Assembly (NCBI GenBank): GCA_030145945.1
Contig: JASLDK010000190.1
Coordinates: forward strand, 1 to 7,271
DNA from: Nocardioides sp.
GTDB taxonomy: Bacteria > Actinomycetota > Actinomycetes > Propionibacteriales > Nocardioidaceae
DNA: 7,271 bases
Direction: 5' to 3'
Shown: positions 4,799 through 7,271 of the stretch, piece by piece
How the letters are laid out: the number at the start of each line of letters is the position of its first letter
Numbering within the stretch: position 1 is the first letter of the stretch
Translations under genes and position numbers: made by a program
Notes under the pieces: model-generated
The model's database searches: none
What the model saw: only the letters and a program-made list of their open reading frames with translations
Told to the model about the DNA's origin: nothing

Positions 4799-5617
4799 GT
4801 GACCTCCACGTCCCGCGCCCCGCAGCTGGTCGTCGCCGTTTGGCAGCCCGACGGCCCCCTGCTCGACGTACCGGCCGCGATCCAAGAGCTCGACGATGGC
4901 GCCTCCCGCGCGTCGGCTCAAGGTGCGCGCCTGCTGGTGGCACCCGAGCTGACCCTGACCGGCTATGACATCGCCCCTCAGGCCGCGGACCTGGCCGAGC
5001 CGGCAGGCGGTCCGATGGCGCAGGCCGTGGCCGCCACCGCCGAGCGGCACGGATTGGCGATCGCCTGGAGCTGGCCCGAGCGTGACGGCGGGCAGGTCCA
5101 CATCTCCGCAGAGCTGGTCGACCGGGACGGCACGGTGCTGGCCCGCCACCGCAAGGCCCACCTCTACGGTCCGGACGAGGCGGGCGCCTACGCCCCCGGC
5201 ACCGGCACGCCCCAGGTCGGCACGATCGACGGCTACGACGTCGGATTGCTGGTCTGCTACGACATCGAGTTCCCCGAGCAGGTTCGGATGGTCGCACTCG
5301 CCGGAGCCGACCTGCTCGCCTGTCCGACCGCGCTGATGGCGCCGTACGACGCGGTCAGCACCCTGGTCGTCCCCGCCCGCGCCTTCGAGAACCAGATGGC
5401 CGTCGCCTACGCGAACCGCGCGGGCGTCGAGCACGAACTGACCTACACGGGCCTCAGTTGCGTGGTCGGTCCCGACGGCGTCGACCTGGCCCGGGCCGGA
5501 CGCGACGCGGACCTCGTCGTCGGCACGCTGACGGCCGCCTCACTGGACGACGCCCGTCGGGCCAACACCCACCTGGCCGACCGGCGGCCCGAGATCTATG
5601 GAGGACTCACGCGATGA
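4799..5617 (+). CDS. davA: Carbon-nitrogen hydrolase, probable 5-aminopentanamidase (DavA type)
   Basis: The protein has 272 residues from GTG 4799, close to the roughly 264 of Pseudomonas DavA. It is a nitrilase-superfamily amidase with the complete Glu-Lys-Cys triad. Glu50 is in LLVAPELTLTGYD, Lys119 in HRKAHLYG, and Cys153 in LLVCYDIEFPE. Other family blocks are PTALMAPYD (176-184) and ARAFENQMAVAYANRAG (193-209). CYDIEFPE and the Asn/Tyr-rich block resemble DavA closely as I recall it. The expected reaction is hydrolysis of 5-aminopentanamide to 5-aminovalerate and ammonia in the cytoplasm, the second step of lysine breakdown through lysine 2-monooxygenase. Its stop overlaps the monooxygenase start as ATGA, so the pair is one operon. 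The nitrilase fold argues against the auxin (IaaM/IaaH) route, whose hydrolase belongs to the amidase-signature family. The exact substrate rests mainly on the neighbour. Confidence 0.85.
   Translation: MTSTSRAPQLVVAVWQPDGPLLDVPAAIQELDDGASRASAQGARLLVAPELTLTGYDIAPQAADLAEPAGGPMAQAVAATAERHGLAIAWSWPERDGGQVHISAELVDRDGTVLARHRKAHLYGPDEAGAYAPGTGTPQVGTIDGYDVGLLVCYDIEFPEQVRMVALAGADLLACPTALMAPYDAVSTLVVPARAFENQMAVAYANRAGVEHELTYTGLSCVVGPDGVDLARAGRDADLVVGTLTAASLDDARRANTHLADRRPEIYGGLTR
5600..5604 (+). promoter_or_regulatory. Shine-Dalgarno GGAGG for the monooxygenase gene
   Basis: GGAGG lies within the end of the amidase gene, 9 bases before ATG 5614. It is the only strong ribosome-binding site seen at a start in the window. 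It supports 5614 rather than the out-of-frame ATG at 5598, and fits an internal, non-leaderless cistron of an operon. Confidence 0.75.
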
Positions 5618-7271
5618 CCACCGGCCAGACCACTCCCGATGCCGCGATCGTCACGCCGACGCCGGTCACCATGCTCGGCCCCGACTTCCCCTACGGGTAC
5701 GACGAGCACCTGGCCCACCCCTCCGGACTGGGCGCGGTGCCCGACGACCAGTACGGCCGGGAGGTGGCGATCATCGGCGGCGGACTCTCCGGCATGGTCA
5801 CCGCCCACGAGTTGATGCGCCTCGGACTCAAGCCGGTCGTCTACGAGGCCGACCGTATCGGTGGGCGGCTGCGGTCCCAGCCCTTCGGCGGACCGCACGG
5901 CCCCATCGCCGAACTCGGCGGGATGCGGTTCCCCTTGTCGTCGCGCGCGCTGTTCCACTACATCGACAAGCTCGGGCTGCGCACCTCGCCGTTCCCCAAT
6001 CCGCTGTCCGAAGCGACCCCGAGCACGGTCGTCGAGCTCGGCGGGGAGTCGTTCTACGCCCGGGGCTACGACGACCTGCCGGACTTCCTCAAGGATGTCG
6101 CCGACGCCTGGCACGAGGCACTGGGCGAGGTCGGGTTCAAGGACATGCAGCAGGCGATCGCGAGCCGCGACGTCCCTCGCATCAAGGAGCTCTGGAACGG
6201 GCTCGTCCTGACCCTCGACGAGGAGACCTTCTCCGGGTTCCTCGCGAACAGCAAGGCCTTCGGCTCCCGCAGCTTCCGGCACCGCGAGGTCTTCGGACAG
6301 GTCGGCTTCGGCACGGGTGGCTGGGACACCGACTTCCCCAACTCGATGCTCGAGATCCTGCGGGTCATCTTCACCGACGCCGACGAGGACCACCAGATGA
6401 TCCACGGCGGTGCCGAGCAGCTGCCCGTCGGACTGTGGGAGGCGGTCGCCGACTGTGCCCACTGGCCCGAAGGCACCTCGCTCCGCTCCCTGCACGGCGG
6501 TTCCCCCATGCCCGGCGTCGCGAGGATCGCCCGCGGCGGGGACGGGCGCTTCGAGGTCACCGACCGGTGGGGCACGACCCGGTCGCACGACGCCGTCGTG
6601 GTCACCTGCCAGGTGTGGCTGCTCTCGGCCAGGATCGACGTCGACGAGTCGCTCTTCTCCCCCGCCATGTGGATGGCGATGGAACGCACCCACTACATGC
6701 AGTCGTCGAAGACCTTCGTGCGCGTGGACCGCCCGTTCTGGAAGGACGTCGATCCCGCGACGGGGCGCGACGTGATGAGCATGACGCTGACCGACCGCCT
6801 CAACCGGGCGACGTACCTCCTCGAGGACGACGACAGCGCCTCGATCTGCCTGTCCTACACGTGGAACGACGACGCGCTGAAGTGGCTGGCGCTGCCGGTC
6901 GAGGAACGGGTCCGACTGCAGCTGCACTCCCTGAGGAAGATCTATCCGACCGTTGACATCGCGTCCCACATCGTCGGTGACCCGATCACGGTGTCCTGGG
7001 AGTCGGACCCCAACTTCATGGGGGCGTTCAAGGCCAACCTTCCGGGCCACTACCGCTATCAGCGACGTCTCTTCTCGCACTTCGTCCAGGACCGGCTGCC
7101 GGAGCACCAGCGTGGGATCTTCCTCGCCGGCGACGACATCTCGTGGACGGCAGGCTGGGCCGAGGGCGCCGTCACCACGGGCCTGAACGCCGTGTGGGGT
7201 GTGGTGCGTCACTTCGGTGGCTCCAGCCCCGTCGACAACCCCGGTCCGGGTGACAGGTTCGCCGAGCTGGC
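5614..7271 (+). CDS. davB: Flavin amino-acid monooxygenase, probable L-lysine 2-monooxygenase (DavB type), 3' end outside window
   Basis: The frame is open from ATG 5614 to the right edge, 552 codons; Pseudomonas DavB has about 560 residues, so only some ten are missing. The N-terminal FAD Rossmann motif is VAIIGGGLSG (51-60) with Glu78 at the end of strand 2 and IGGRLRS (82-88). ELGGMRFP (100-107) contains Arg105, equivalent to the arginine that binds the substrate carboxylate in tryptophan 2-monooxygenase. GQVGFGTGGWDTDFPNSM (228-245), YMQSSKTFVRVDRPFW (361-376), MTLTDRLNRATYL (390-402) and IVGDPITVSWE (453-463) match the lysine monooxygenase sequence as I remember it. IFLAGDDISW (502-511) is the C-terminal FAD motif. 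The reaction would be L-lysine + O2 to 5-aminopentanamide + CO2 + water. It is translationally coupled to the amidase that takes its product. Phenylalanine or tryptophan monooxygenase is less likely given overall similarity and the nitrilase-type partner. Confidence 0.9.
   Translation, partial: MTTGQTTPDAAIVTPTPVTMLGPDFPYGYDEHLAHPSGLGAVPDDQYGREVAIIGGGLSGMVTAHELMRLGLKPVVYEADRIGGRLRSQPFGGPHGPIAELGGMRFPLSSRALFHYIDKLGLRTSPFPNPLSEATPSTVVELGGESFYARGYDDLPDFLKDVADAWHEALGEVGFKDMQQAIASRDVPRIKELWNGLVLTLDEETFSGFLANSKAFGSRSFRHREVFGQVGFGTGGWDTDFPNSMLEILRVIFTDADEDHQMIHGGAEQLPVGLWEAVADCAHWPEGTSLRSLHGGSPMPGVARIARGGDGRFEVTDRWGTTRSHDAVVVTCQVWLLSARIDVDESLFSPAMWMAMERTHYMQSSKTFVRVDRPFWKDVDPATGRDVMSMTLTDRLNRATYLLEDDDSASICLSYTWNDDALKWLALPVEERVRLQLHSLRKIYPTVDIASHIVGDPITVSWESDPNFMGAFKANLPGHYRYQRRLFSHFVQDRLPEHQRGIFLAGDDISWTAGWAEGAVTTGLNAVWGVVRHFGGSSPVDNPGPGDRFAEL

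Noticed and set aside
5598..6956. 452-codon plus-strand frame starting at ATG 5598
   Set aside because: It is out of frame with the FAD motifs, highly Arg-rich, and entirely overlapped by the DavB frame that has its own GGAGG site.
5596..7212. 538-codon open frame on the minus strand opposite the monooxygenase gene
   Set aside because: It is an antisense shadow created by GC-rich codon bias; its low-complexity Arg/Gly/Val/Glu composition matches no family, while the plus-strand frame is a clear DavB homologue.
4799..7271. Auxin-type indole-3-acetamide pathway (IaaM/IaaH)
   Set aside because: The hydrolase has a nitrilase Glu-Lys-Cys triad rather than the amidase-signature fold of IaaH, and the flavoprotein resembles lysine monooxygenase along its whole length.

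Overview
The window is GC-rich, densely packed bacterial DNA with frequent GTG starts and hardly any Shine-Dalgarno sequences. Codon use, short intergenic gaps and protein families point to a high-GC actinobacterium, most likely a Nocardioidaceae-type organism. That placement is inferred from style and families, not from a marker gene. I see no mobile element, CRISPR array, tRNA or rRNA, and no gene-free stretch longer than about 120 bases.

Left part (1-985, plus strand): the C-terminal two thirds of a nitronate monooxygenase-type flavin oxidoreductase runs in from the left edge. A strong hairpin and a candidate promoter follow. Next is an 87-residue small protein with a Cys/His-rich tail that may bind metal.

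Middle part (986-4173, minus strand): two small four-helix membrane proteins overlap by 8 bases. Upstream of them lies a large secreted alpha/beta-hydrolase-like protein of the DUF6351 type, with a signal peptide, an N-terminal beta-rich domain, an HGG oxyanion-type motif and a GCSGG nucleophile elbow.

Right part (4224-7271, plus strand): an Lrp/AsnC regulator is followed by two genes joined by an ATGA overlap. The first encodes a nitrilase-superfamily amidase and the second a flavoprotein amino-acid monooxygenase. The pair matches the first two steps of the aminovalerate pathway of L-lysine catabolism. DavB (lysine 2-monooxygenase) turns lysine into 5-aminopentanamide, and DavA (5-aminopentanamidase) turns that into 5-aminovalerate. 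The Lrp-family protein is the obvious candidate regulator. The monooxygenase gene is cut by the right edge within about ten residues of its expected end. The later steps (DavT/DavD or GabT/GabD type) would lie outside the window, if present.

Three start regions share one architecture, CTAGNNT followed by exactly 7 bases and then GTG. This suggests leaderless transcription is the main initiation mode here. One of these GTG codons opens only a four-codon mini-ORF whose stop overlaps the ATG of the small Cys/His protein.
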